Below are positions 22,086 to 30,293 of a stretch of 56,488 nucleotides of DNA, in pieces. The position numbers and the translations under genes were made by a program. Each line of letters opens with the position of its first letter. Position 1 is the stretch's first letter. The stretch is taken from IMG/VR virus record IMGVR_UViG_3300044701_000673, positions 1-56,488 of that record; one strand, given 5' to 3'. This DNA comes from a virus. The notes below the pieces were generated by a model that worked only from the letters and a program-made list of their open reading frames with translations, ran no database searches and was not told the DNA's origin.

Positions 22086-22482
22086 GATCCTTATCACTAA
22101 CAAGTTGGCAACAGGCACCACCTTCGCCGTCCTCGCCAGCGACATGACGCAGAACGTGTTCATCCCGTCCAAGCTGGCTTTGGATGCCAACCTGCGCCCC
22201 GGCCAGAAGGTCATGGCGCAGATCGTTCCGAACATGAGCCAGCCGGAGAAGACGCCTTGGTTGGCGATCTCGCTGGAGGATGCCGCGCCTGTATCACGGA
22301 ATGATACGCTGGGGGCCTTCATCCTCGGCAACTTGCAAGCTGATGGCCGCGCCACCGTCGAAGAGATCGCCGAGGATATGAACATGGCTGACGAAAAGAT
22401 CGCCGCCAAGCTGGCCGAGTTGGTCGCAGCCGGGCGTGTGGTGCGGCTGACCTGCTTCGATCTGCCGGAGGACGTGGCATGA
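22072..22482 (+). CDS. OB-like plus winged-helix protein, possible nucleic-acid binder
   Basis: A 136-residue protein with two parts. Residues ~1-70 look like an OB/cold-shock-type barrel (QNVFIPSKLALDANLRPGQKVMAQIVPN). Residues ~78-130 look like a winged helix (ATVEEIAEDMNMADEKIAAKLAELVAAGRVVRL). Such a pair suggests binding of RNA or DNA, perhaps as an early regulator. This rests on pattern only. Confidence 0.5.
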   Translation: MQPTEILITNKLATGTTFAVLASDMTQNVFIPSKLALDANLRPGQKVMAQIVPNMSQPEKTPWLAISLEDAAPVSRNDTLGAFILGNLQADGRATVEEIAEDMNMADEKIAAKLAELVAAGRVVRLTCFDLPEDVA

Positions 22483-22697
22483 TGTTTTGGCGCAAGGAAC
22501 CAAAGACCATGCCGCACCGCGACGTGCAGGCAGAGGCCGCAATATGGATCAACAGCGCAGTGCAGGTGCTGCCGCCCAAGAGGTTCATGGACCTCGTCTA
22601 CTGGGCCATCATTAGCAATCGCCAGATCGGCATCGAGGACATCGACGCGCTGGCCAACCGACTGTCGCGCATAGCGTGGGAACGGGGGCGGAAATGA
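22479..22697 (+). CDS. Small early protein, unknown
   Basis: A 72-residue protein (MMFWRKEPKTMPHRDVQAEA) of mainly helical character, joined to both neighbours by four-base overlaps. The second Met at 22482 is an alternative start. No motif recognised. Confidence 0.5.
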   Translation: MMFWRKEPKTMPHRDVQAEAAIWINSAVQVLPPKRFMDLVYWAIISNRQIGIEDIDALANRLSRIAWERGRK

Positions 22698-23068
22698 CCA
22701 TCGACATGACCAACAACCGAGTGCCGTATGGCCTGCTGACCGACGAGGAAAAGGCTGCGCTGCATGAGCATAAGAAGGCGGGTGGAGGGTTCTGCGTGAC
22801 CCGACCGCTACCAGTTTCAGAGGCGGCAGGAACCAGTTGGGTGCCTGACGCGGTTTACCGCACCGTCCCTCTGCCCCTGACCCAAGACGTGATTGCATGG
22901 GAGAAGCTGCCTGATTGGGTTGAGTGGGTGGCGAGGGATATGGATGGCAGTGTGTGGTGCTACGAGGCTGGGGGCGCTGTTCACCGCCGCATCGACGACT
23001 TCCCCGGCATCGTGCAGATCGGGACGTGTGATTGGAAAGACAGCAAGCAGCGGAGGCCACGGAAATGA
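22694..23068 (+). CDS. Conserved phage protein with GTCDWKDS ending
   Basis: A 124-residue protein. Its C-terminal part (WVEWVARDMDGSVWCYEAG ... GTCDWKDSKQRRP) matches a small module met in many phage early regions. The ATG at 22694 (ATGA overlap) is preferred over a GTG six codons upstream. Function of the family is unknown to me. Confidence 0.58.
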   Translation: MTIDMTNNRVPYGLLTDEEKAALHEHKKAGGGFCVTRPLPVSEAAGTSWVPDAVYRTVPLPLTQDVIAWEKLPDWVEWVARDMDGSVWCYEAGGAVHRRIDDFPGIVQIGTCDWKDSKQRRPRK

Positions 23069-23388
23069 CTGACGAAGAACTGGTGAAGATGGCACGACTT
23101 GCTCAGCGTGATGACCGCATGTCCACAGGTGCCCTGTATGGTGATCTTGCCGACCGCATCGAAGCCCTGACCGCCGAGCCGCACGCGGAAGGCGAAGCAT
23201 GGGGCATTTTGAACCCATACGGCAGATTGTGGACGCACAACACATTCCCCAGCGAGGACGCGGCGCGGCGTCACGTTGAAGCCTTTTGGCGCGGGAACCC
23301 AAACGCGGGCGATTATGTACGCGGGCTCAAGCCTGTTCGCGTGAATGTGCGCGTGACGCTGGCCGAGATTGAGGGAGAGAAGGGATGA
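23065..23388 (+). CDS. Ead/Ea22-like small early protein
   Basis: A 107-residue protein with TGALYGDLADRIEALTAE, a segment typical of poorly understood phage early proteins that list optional specimens around an ADRIEAL motif, followed by an aromatic domain (WGILNPYGRLWTHNTF) and VRVNVRVTLAEIEGEKG. It starts and ends at four-base overlaps. Confidence 0.5.
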   Translation: MTDEELVKMARLAQRDDRMSTGALYGDLADRIEALTAEPHAEGEAWGILNPYGRLWTHNTFPSEDAARRHVEAFWRGNPNAGDYVRGLKPVRVNVRVTLAEIEGEKG

Positions 23389-23693
23389 GCAGTCTTAAAC
23401 TATACAGAACGACCAAAGGCGAGATGGAACGGATCATGTGCGACATCACATATCCGCATCCTGTCTACTTCGACCGACCTTCTAAGCGGCTTGCAAAGCA
23501 TGATCTCAAGGTCATGTTGCACGAGCGGGCAGAGGAGGCCAAACGCATCATTGATATGATGGAGCGTATGGCTGAGGCCAATGTCGAGAACGCGAGGCTT
23601 CGAGATTACATCAACGCCCTGCATGACTTCCACAACGCATTTGGTTTTTTCACTGTGGAAGCGCCCGGTAGACCGCATCTTTGGGAAGTGTAG
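23385..23693 (+). CDS. Small early protein with coiled coil
   Basis: A 102-residue protein with a central helix rich in Glu, Arg and Met (HERAEEAKRIIDMMERMAEA) likely to form a coiled coil, and an aromatic C-terminus. It starts at an ATGA overlap with the previous gene. Unknown function. Confidence 0.5.
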   Translation: MSSLKLYRTTKGEMERIMCDITYPHPVYFDRPSKRLAKHDLKVMLHERAEEAKRIIDMMERMAEANVENARLRDYINALHDFHNAFGFFTVEAPGRPHLWEV

Positions 23694-23696
23694 CCA

Positions 23697-23894
23697 ATGC
23701 CCCGTGAAGTCAGCAACAGCCCCGGAGCGAGGGCCTTGAGGCTGGCGGGCTATGTCAAGTTGCCCAACTTTTGGGTGACCCGCGAGCAGTACGAGTTGAT
23801 CCTGTGGATGGCCCAGCAGAACCTGCCAGAGATCAGCCGCATCAAGGCCGAGGCCGAGAAAAAAGCGATTGCGGGCCACAAACTGACCCGCTAA
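23697..23894 (+). CDS. Last gene of the rightward operon, unknown
   Basis: A 65-residue protein (MPREVSNSPGARALRLAGYV) with KLPNFWVTREQYELILWMA, resembling small phage proteins around a WVT segment, and a Lys/Ala-rich helix at the end. It precedes the convergent junction with the minus-strand virion block. Confidence 0.5.
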   Translation: MPREVSNSPGARALRLAGYVKLPNFWVTREQYELILWMAQQNLPEISRIKAEAEKKAIAGHKLTR

Positions 23895-23902
23895 ATTTAT
23901 CA

Positions 23903-23988
23903 CGAGGGGCGCATACGAAACCTGCGGTTTTGTATTGGTCGACGGTCAGACTGCGCTACGGCTCACCATCCACCATCAGCGCCCCTCG
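23903..23988. repeat. Inverted repeat with long loop at the convergent operon junction
   Basis: CGAGGGGCGC (23903-23912) and its inverse (23979-23988) enclose about 66 bases between the ends of a plus-strand and a minus-strand operon. Inside, AAACC-TGC-GGTTTT forms a small hairpin ending in T. It may end transcription or be a structured RNA. No gene is seen in 23895-24026. Confidence 0.5.
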
Positions 23989-24026
23989 CGATTAAACCTA
24001 CGGAAGATCGGCGGGCTCGTCGATCG

Positions 24027-26135
24027 TTAGAGCATTCTCCTCTGGCCGCGTGCCATAGCCTGCAGCGGCGCAGAGCGCATGGCAGACTGCTTGAGCCCCT
24101 GAGAGATGGACGCCAGCGGGCCAGAAGCGGGCTTCTGAAGCTTCACGTCGCCGCCGCGAGCGAAATCTTCGCCACCCGCGAGAAGGCTACGCAGCGCCTG
24201 CTGCGAGATGGTAGCACCTGGCTGAGCCCCCGTCACAGTCCCTGCTCTGGCTGCCCCTTTTGTCCCTGCTGCAGTCAACTCTTGAATGCGCGTCTGCAGG
24301 GCAGCCATTGCCCCCTCATCGCTGATCGCGCGGCGAACAAGGTCTGGGTCTTCGGAGACCAAGATGCGGGCAACGCGAGCGCGCTCGGCGTCTGTTAGGT
24401 CGCGCGTAAATTTTGCGGCCAAGTTTGAGGCGATGCGAATAACTGCATCTGGGTTAGCCCGGAGGACGCCCGTCAGATCGGCAACAGAAACACCCATGCC
24501 ACGGCGAGCGGCTTCCATTTTAGTTTCTTCTGTTGGGGAACCTCGAAGGATAAAATCAGTTGTAGCCTGCGATGACCGAGCGGTTTCCAGCTTGTTCAAC
24601 ACATCGTCAACCGCATCTTGGGGCAAGACCTCGCGGATCATCATCCCTTCTTTAGTTTCAGGGTTTGTCAGATTGCGTATCATGCTCTGACGCGAACCTG
24701 TTGTGGCGCGAGCCTCAAGTGTGGCCATTAAGCCAGCGCGATAGGCCTCAATCTGATCTGGATCAGTGATTTTGGAGAATGCAAACAGCTTCTCGTTCAC
24801 GTCCCCAGCCAAAGCAGTTTGACCAGCCTCAAACGCTCTGTTTTGCCCTTCAATTTTAGCCACTTGTGCTCGCACTGCGCCAAGTTCAGGAGATGCCGCA
24901 TCGATAGCGCCGCGCAACCACTTTTCAGCCGCAGAAAACGATTCGCCCGCCCCACCATAGCCAGCGCGATATTCTGCCGTTGCGGAGTTTTTAATGGCGC
25001 GACGTACCCTTTCCGCCTCGTCCATTGTGATCGGGCGAGTGAATGTTACATTGGCAGGCCCGATCCCGCTCGCCGGTGGCGTTGTTGCGACAAGGCCACG
25101 GAACATTTTGTTAACTTCCCCGATCGCCTCTGGCACCACTTCTAAGGCTGAAAGCACTTCGCGCGAGACTTCATCAGGTGCCTCAATGTTTTTAAATGGC
25201 GCATAAGCCGCCCTGCGTGCAGCTGCCACCGCCTCCTCATCACGCCGCTGCGCTTGAAGCGCACTCGGCGCGTTTACGTCGGAAAGATATTTCCGCATTT
25301 CATCCATTGCCTGTGCGCGGGTTTGCGCCGGGCGTGGCTTCATGGCCTCCATGATAATGGTTGATGCCTTGCCACCGCTTGCCCTGTATGCGCGCACGGC
25401 GGCCTGAATGGTCTCGTTCTCAGCCATAATCCGACCATTGATGATATCGTCGGCAATCTCATCAGCCGTCTTTCCGGTCTGCTCCGCGAGGCGTTGGATC
25501 TCGTTTTCAACGATGCTGGAGCCACGATTGCCAAGAATACGGCGTGCAGTTCCGGTGATTGCATTCAGAGCGCCGCCTGCGGCTCGAGTGGCACCGCCAG
25601 CAAGAGTTCCGCCAAATGTGCCTGTGACAACGCCTCCGGGGACTCTTGACGCCCTCTCGCCAAAACCACCTTCTCCAGTGTTAAAAGCGTAGACGCCACC
25701 CTCCAATCCCGCCAACGCCGCAAGGCGTGCGAGGCTAGGCGCGGTCACAGCGGTGGATGAACCACCAGTAAACGGGGCAGCAATAAGCGAAGCAACAGCA
25801 GGAATAGCGGCTCCAGCAGCCTCATATCCTAAAGAGGAAACTGGGTAGGCTTCTTGGTACGCCTTCAGGTTCCCACGAATTTCCTTCAGCACTTCTTCAT
25901 ATGAAGGATTGTTGACATCAAAACCAAGTTTCGAGGCAATAGAAGTGGCCGCAGAGCGAGCCGCAGCTTCCATTTCGTCATAGGCACCAAGCGTCAAACC
26001 GTGAAGTACGGTGCGCCGCCTTTCTTTCTCAACTGGCGTCCCGTATTCACGCTGCATGACATCCTTGATCACCTCATCCGGTGTTCCATCAGGAAAGCGA
26101 ACGATGGTATTATCTGGAGCCTGAATTTCAATCAT
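24027..26135 (-). CDS. Internal virion (ejection) protein candidate
   Basis: A 702-residue Ala/Gly/Arg-rich protein. It opens with MIEIQAPDNTIVRFPDGTP, an N-terminal segment shared by many environmental-phage virion proteins. Glycine-rich hydrophobic helices (VPGGVVTGTFGGTLAGG) at ~100-190 and long amphipathic helices after that suit a protein ejected with the DNA that crosses the envelope. The C-terminus carries DFARGGDVKL, one of the GG motifs found in several virion proteins here. No lysozyme motif is visible. It ends the minus-strand virion block. Confidence 0.62.
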   Translation of the reverse strand: MIEIQAPDNTIVRFPDGTPDEVIKDVMQREYGTPVEKERRRTVLHGLTLGAYDEMEAAARSAATSIASKLGFDVNNPSYEEVLKEIRGNLKAYQEAYPVSSLGYEAAGAAIPAVASLIAAPFTGGSSTAVTAPSLARLAALAGLEGGVYAFNTGEGGFGERASRVPGGVVTGTFGGTLAGGATRAAGGALNAITGTARRILGNRGSSIVENEIQRLAEQTGKTADEIADDIINGRIMAENETIQAAVRAYRASGGKASTIIMEAMKPRPAQTRAQAMDEMRKYLSDVNAPSALQAQRRDEEAVAAARRAAYAPFKNIEAPDEVSREVLSALEVVPEAIGEVNKMFRGLVATTPPASGIGPANVTFTRPITMDEAERVRRAIKNSATAEYRAGYGGAGESFSAAEKWLRGAIDAASPELGAVRAQVAKIEGQNRAFEAGQTALAGDVNEKLFAFSKITDPDQIEAYRAGLMATLEARATTGSRQSMIRNLTNPETKEGMMIREVLPQDAVDDVLNKLETARSSQATTDFILRGSPTEETKMEAARRGMGVSVADLTGVLRANPDAVIRIASNLAAKFTRDLTDAERARVARILVSEDPDLVRRAISDEGAMAALQTRIQELTAAGTKGAARAGTVTGAQPGATISQQALRSLLAGGEDFARGGDVKLQKPASGPLASISQGLKQSAMRSAPLQAMARGQRRML

Positions 26136-26141
26136 TTCGCA

Positions 26142-29045
26142 TCACTCCAGTTCTTTGGTTTCTGGGTTCCACGTGCGGAATGTTGACCCACCTCCGTCAC
26201 CCTCAGTCGCTCCAGGCACTCTAAAATTGGCCAGCGGGTTCTCGCGCGCTTGCAGTAACTCAAAAGCTTCCACACTGTTAATTTCTTTAGCGCGGAACCG
26301 CTGAACGATTGCAGCGCCTTCGGCATCATATTGGGCAATGGCTCGCACGGTATTGAGAATCATTTCGTTTCCGCCGGGCTGGTTAATGATGCGCGGCAGA
26401 GCCTGTTTAAACAAGATCGCGTCAGAATCAGTCATGGGACCAGAACCGGGAGCCCTTTGTTCTGGGACGAGGCTGCTGATGACTGCCCGCGCGGCTTGAG
26501 CTGAATCAAGGCCTTCTGTGTTGATGCCGAAGTCACCAGCAGCAAGTTTAATTGCACCTTCCATGCCTTGAGGAGAGCTGGCCAAAAGAGTTTCCAAGTG
26601 GTCAATGCGCCCAATATTTCGGATGGCTTGCATGCCAGTTGTTGAAACTTCAGCCAGAGACTTTGCATCAAGTTTGGCAAATTCTTCATCCAGCTTGTTG
26701 GCTGCGCCCGTGTCTACGTTGACAGTCGTGCCCGCCCCGCCGATGGCCGTGACTTGCCCGTCTGGCGAGACGTTGAACATTTTGCCAGCGTCTTCACCAG
26801 TTAGGCCAAGCTCTGCGCCCGTAACTTGTGTATACCCAGCCTTCTCAGCCGCAATCTGCTCTTTGAGCAGTTCTTTGGCCACATCCCGACGGTACTTGGC
26901 TTCTTCAGACTGCAGGCCTTGCAGCGCGTCATACTCCTCTCCAGCCGTGCCCATGCGCATCTTCTGGATTTCCAAGTCAACGCCGAGCCTCTTTTCGCGG
27001 GCTTCGCGCTCACGCTGGGCCTTAGCCGCCAACTGGGATGACATCTCCTCACCGACCAGACCCAAGTTCTCGGCGAAGTGGCCGGTCTTCGTAGGCGCGC
27101 CGAAGGCTGCCGCAAGGCGGAAATACTTCTCAGCCTTGGACATTGGCTCACTGTCGCTGCCCTGCAGTTGCGAGCGCAGGATGTCTTCGAACGCCTTCTG
27201 CTCTGCAGCACGACGCTCGGCGGCAGCAGCGATCTGCTCGCTAGTGACGGTCGGCGGCACGTAGCGGTTCAACATGGCTTCTAGTGCGGCGTTAGGGTCG
27301 ATAGGCGGTGGCGTGGTCAGGGTATCTTCCTCTGCGCCGCCCATCATCATGGCATTGCCAGCGCCACCGTAGAGCATGTCAACCGGGCCGCCGGGGCGGT
27401 AGCCTTTCACGGAGCCGCCTTGGGCGTAGTTTTGGGCAGGGCCAATACCAAACATTCTGCCTGCCTGTTGTGCTTGTTCCAGTGTCCCGTAACCGCCACG
27501 AAGGGCGATACCATCTGCAGACACCAAAGCAAACCCTTGTGGAGTCTGAATAATACCTGCCTGACCAGTAGGGTTATCGTATCTCAACGCCTCTTTTGTA
27601 GGGTCAGACCCTTGCAATTTAATATCGGTAGTACTCCTGCCTAGGTTGAAAGCAGTAGACGCCGGATTGTTGTACATCTGTCCCGTGGCTTGTGCCGCTG
27701 CTGTCACAGGGTTACCAGAGGACATGATAGCCCCCCAATCCCGAGTATCTGTATTAGAACCAACGACGCCATAGAGCATCTCCGAGGCAGTCTGAAAGTC
27801 GGCGCCAGTGGCGTCCATGAACTCCTTCATATTCGGCTTGTTTCCAGCCATTGGTGCCGGAGAGCCAGAGCCAGCTGCGGCGGGAGACGAGGCGACAGGT
27901 GCTTGTGCCATCGGTGCTTGTACCATCGGAACTTGCGCCATCGGGGTTGGCACCATCGGGGTGGGCGACATCACGGCATTCTGCGCACCGTAATACGAGG
28001 GAAACGCCGGGAAGTTGACGCCAGTCGTGTTGAACTGCGCCTGATTGTACATGTTCGTGTTGGCCAGACGATTCTGATAGTCCGAAGCGTAACTGTTATA
28101 GGCCGCAGCGTCTGCAGCCGAAGTCCCAGTGTAAGGTGCCATAGTCGGGGTAGAGACACCGTACTGCTGCAGCAGCCTTCTGAGCTCATACCCCATGGAA
28201 CTCGGGCCCGTCACCACTCCGGTATTGGTCCCGGTGGCGGGAGTGGTCGGCGTGGTACTGCTGATGTAATCCACCAAGTGCGGAGGGATTGGCGTTGTCG
28301 GGGTCGTGGTAGTGGTTGGGGTCGTCGGAGTTACAGCCGAACCACCGTTGCCGTCACTCCGAGATCCTCCACGGTCTTCCATGGAAACCATGCCGGGAAA
28401 AACACCCTGCGAACCTGCAAGGTTTCCGCCAGAACCCAGCGGAGACAGCCCTAGCGCGTTTGCAAGCCCCGAAAGGAAACCACCTTGGAAGGACGTGCCG
28501 GACTGACCCGGACCGCCACCGTTAAGCCTGTCAAGCAACCCGGTATAACCGCCGCCAGACGGAGCACCACCTGCACCACCTGCACCGCCACCGGCATTGC
28601 CGCCACCACCCGGCGTTCCACTTCCGCCGCTTCCGACATTCCCAGGACCGCCACTTCCGCCGCCACCACCCGGCGTTCCACTTCCGCCACTTCCGACATT
28701 CCCAGGACCGCCACTTCCGCCGCCACCACCCGGCGTTCCTTTGCCCTTACTAGCATCCTTGCTTGAAGAGCTTCCCGTCTTACCGCCCGGAGTGCCGCCG
28801 CCACCAGCGCCAGCAGGAGGAAAGGCAGGGATGCCAGCCGGTCCCGGAATGTCAGCACCGCCCAAGTCTTTCAGAAGACGGCGCTCATCCTTGTTGATGT
28901 AGGCCAGCATGTGCGGCTGGTTGGCAATCGTGGCCAACGCGGGCGCAACAACAGTTTTCGCCGGGCTCATAGTTGCGAAAGGAGTAGTCATCCTCGGGGT
29001 GTAAACCCCGAACCGCTGCATCAGCTTATTGAGTTCGTTTCCCAT
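26142..29045 (-). CDS. Gly-rich virion protein with repeated N-terminal module
   Basis: A 967-residue protein. Residues 1-26 (MGNELNKLMQRFGVYTPRM) recur in altered form at ~284-306 (MGYELRRLLQQYGVSTPTM), suggesting internal duplication or fusion. Between them lies a Gly/Pro/Ser-rich region (about 75-240) with two exact 20-residue repeats, then a Thr/Pro linker. About residue 545 is AQGGSVKGYRPGGPV, the GG motif of other virion proteins. The C-terminal half is helical (EREAREKRLGVDLEIQKM) and likely the conserved core. It lies among ejection-protein candidates, so an internal or tail protein is likely. Confidence 0.6.
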   Translation of the reverse strand: MGNELNKLMQRFGVYTPRMTTPFATMSPAKTVVAPALATIANQPHMLAYINKDERRLLKDLGGADIPGPAGIPAFPPAGAGGGGTPGGKTGSSSSKDASKGKGTPGGGGGSGGPGNVGSGGSGTPGGGGGSGGPGNVGSGGSGTPGGGGNAGGGAGGAGGAPSGGGYTGLLDRLNGGGPGQSGTSFQGGFLSGLANALGLSPLGSGGNLAGSQGVFPGMVSMEDRGGSRSDGNGGSAVTPTTPTTTTTPTTPIPPHLVDYISSTTPTTPATGTNTGVVTGPSSMGYELRRLLQQYGVSTPTMAPYTGTSAADAAAYNSYASDYQNRLANTNMYNQAQFNTTGVNFPAFPSYYGAQNAVMSPTPMVPTPMAQVPMVQAPMAQAPVASSPAAAGSGSPAPMAGNKPNMKEFMDATGADFQTASEMLYGVVGSNTDTRDWGAIMSSGNPVTAAAQATGQMYNNPASTAFNLGRSTTDIKLQGSDPTKEALRYDNPTGQAGIIQTPQGFALVSADGIALRGGYGTLEQAQQAGRMFGIGPAQNYAQGGSVKGYRPGGPVDMLYGGAGNAMMMGGAEEDTLTTPPPIDPNAALEAMLNRYVPPTVTSEQIAAAAERRAAEQKAFEDILRSQLQGSDSEPMSKAEKYFRLAAAFGAPTKTGHFAENLGLVGEEMSSQLAAKAQREREAREKRLGVDLEIQKMRMGTAGEEYDALQGLQSEEAKYRRDVAKELLKEQIAAEKAGYTQVTGAELGLTGEDAGKMFNVSPDGQVTAIGGAGTTVNVDTGAANKLDEEFAKLDAKSLAEVSTTGMQAIRNIGRIDHLETLLASSPQGMEGAIKLAAGDFGINTEGLDSAQAARAVISSLVPEQRAPGSGPMTDSDAILFKQALPRIINQPGGNEMILNTVRAIAQYDAEGAAIVQRFRAKEINSVEAFELLQARENPLANFRVPGATEGDGGGSTFRTWNPETKELE
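28621..28740. repeat. Tandem 60-bp repeat in the Gly-rich virion gene
   Basis: Two consecutive 60-base units (28621-28680 and 28681-28740) differ at two positions, with a third partial unit at 28601-28620. They encode the GTPGGGGGSGGPGNVGSGGS repeat. Copy number could change by slippage or recombination. Confidence 0.85.
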
Positions 29046-29054
29046 GACCGCTCC

Positions 29055-30293
29055 TTAACCCAGATTCTGCAGACCCTTGTACGTATACAGGCCCGTCGCC
29101 AGCTGTGACAGCAGCGAGGGATTGTAAGTCGCACCAGTGGTCGAAGACGAAGACGTTTGCGTTTGCGGCGTGATCGGCGCCATCCCGCGAATTTGGGTGC
29201 TGAGCCAATCCAGCTGCTGCTTCGGATAAAGCTGCTCCGCTTGGAACTGCGCCTGAGCCGCATCCAGCTGCCTTTGCAACTGCCCCTGCTGAGCCGCACC
29301 AGCAGTCTCCAGAGCCGCAACATCTGCCGCACGCATCCCTTGCTCCTGCTGAGCCATCGCAGCCATCTGCTGCAGCGCGCTCATCTGGCGCTGATAGTCC
29401 TGCGCCTGAGCCTGTTGTGACGTGCTCGCCGCACCAAGGCCATATTGTTGTTGTGCCTGCCCAGCCTGCGTCTGCATTTGGCCAAGCTGACCATATTGCG
29501 AGCCGCCCTGCAGGATGCGAGACAGATCTGCGCCGCTGATGCTGCCAACCGTTCCAGCGAGCTGAGCCTGACGGGCAAGGTCTGTCTGCGCAGCACCGAG
29601 CGCCTGACCGTAACCCTGCTGCGCCGCCTGAGCCTGTTGCGCAAGAATAGCCTCCTGCGTGTCGCGCAGCGCCCGAGAGCCCATATCACCCATGCGGCTA
29701 GATCCAAATTGGCCAGCCCTGATGAAGGCATCAGAGACGCCCGGCAAAAGATTCTCAGTCAGATTGCGTGCGCCCTGCTTGGCGATCACGTCCATGACGC
29801 CCGTTTGGTACGGGTTCATGTATTGACCGACCTGAGAGGCGGCAGTCTGCGCAGAGGCCTGCAGGTAGGGGTTGGCAGCCTGCAGAGCGCGCTCAGAAAG
29901 AGATTGCGCCGTGGCCTGCCCAGCCTGTCCAAACAACTGCTGCCCGGTGTCGAGACCCTTGTTTACCAAGTCTTGGCGCAGGTATCTTTCTTGCTCGGCA
30001 CGAAGCTGGTCAGCAGTACCCTTGCCGCTGAAGCCCTCCATGCCAGTCTGCGCCTTGCCCATCGCGGGCTTCCAAAAGCCTTGGTTTGCAACGACGTCGG
30101 CATAAGCCCTCTGCTGCAGCGGAGAGAGTTCCGCTACGGTGGGCATGTTGTAGGCCTGATACGGCATGTTGGCGATGTTTTGCGCCACTTGGATTTGGTT
30201 GTAGATGGCGTCCTGCATCCACTTGGGCGTCTCAGTGGACGATGTGGCGTAGGATGTTGCCGTCTGCGGCGTGCCTTCGAACAAGCTACCCAT
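29055..30293 (-). CDS. Gln/Ala-rich virion protein, ejection protein candidate
   Basis: A 412-residue protein made mostly of long helices rich in Gln and Ala (YGQALGAAQTDLARQAQLAG), with a non-repetitive start (TPKWMQDAIYNQIQVAQNIANMPYQAYN). Such proteins in short-tailed phages form part of the ejected internal complex. Of two adjacent ATG codons the second (30293) is better spaced from GGAG in the preceding gene's end. It overlaps that gene's stop. Confidence 0.6.
   Translation of the reverse strand: MGSLFEGTPQTATSYATSSTETPKWMQDAIYNQIQVAQNIANMPYQAYNMPTVAELSPLQQRAYADVVANQGFWKPAMGKAQTGMEGFSGKGTADQLRAEQERYLRQDLVNKGLDTGQQLFGQAGQATAQSLSERALQAANPYLQASAQTAASQVGQYMNPYQTGVMDVIAKQGARNLTENLLPGVSDAFIRAGQFGSSRMGDMGSRALRDTQEAILAQQAQAAQQGYGQALGAAQTDLARQAQLAGTVGSISGADLSRILQGGSQYGQLGQMQTQAGQAQQQYGLGAASTSQQAQAQDYQRQMSALQQMAAMAQQEQGMRAADVAALETAGAAQQGQLQRQLDAAQAQFQAEQLYPKQQLDWLSTQIRGMAPITPQTQTSSSSTTGATYNPSLLSQLATGLYTYKGLQNLG

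Noticed and set aside
28601-28740. Tandem 60-base repeats as a CRISPR-like array
   Set aside because: Units are contiguous without spacers and lie in frame in a Gly-rich coding region.
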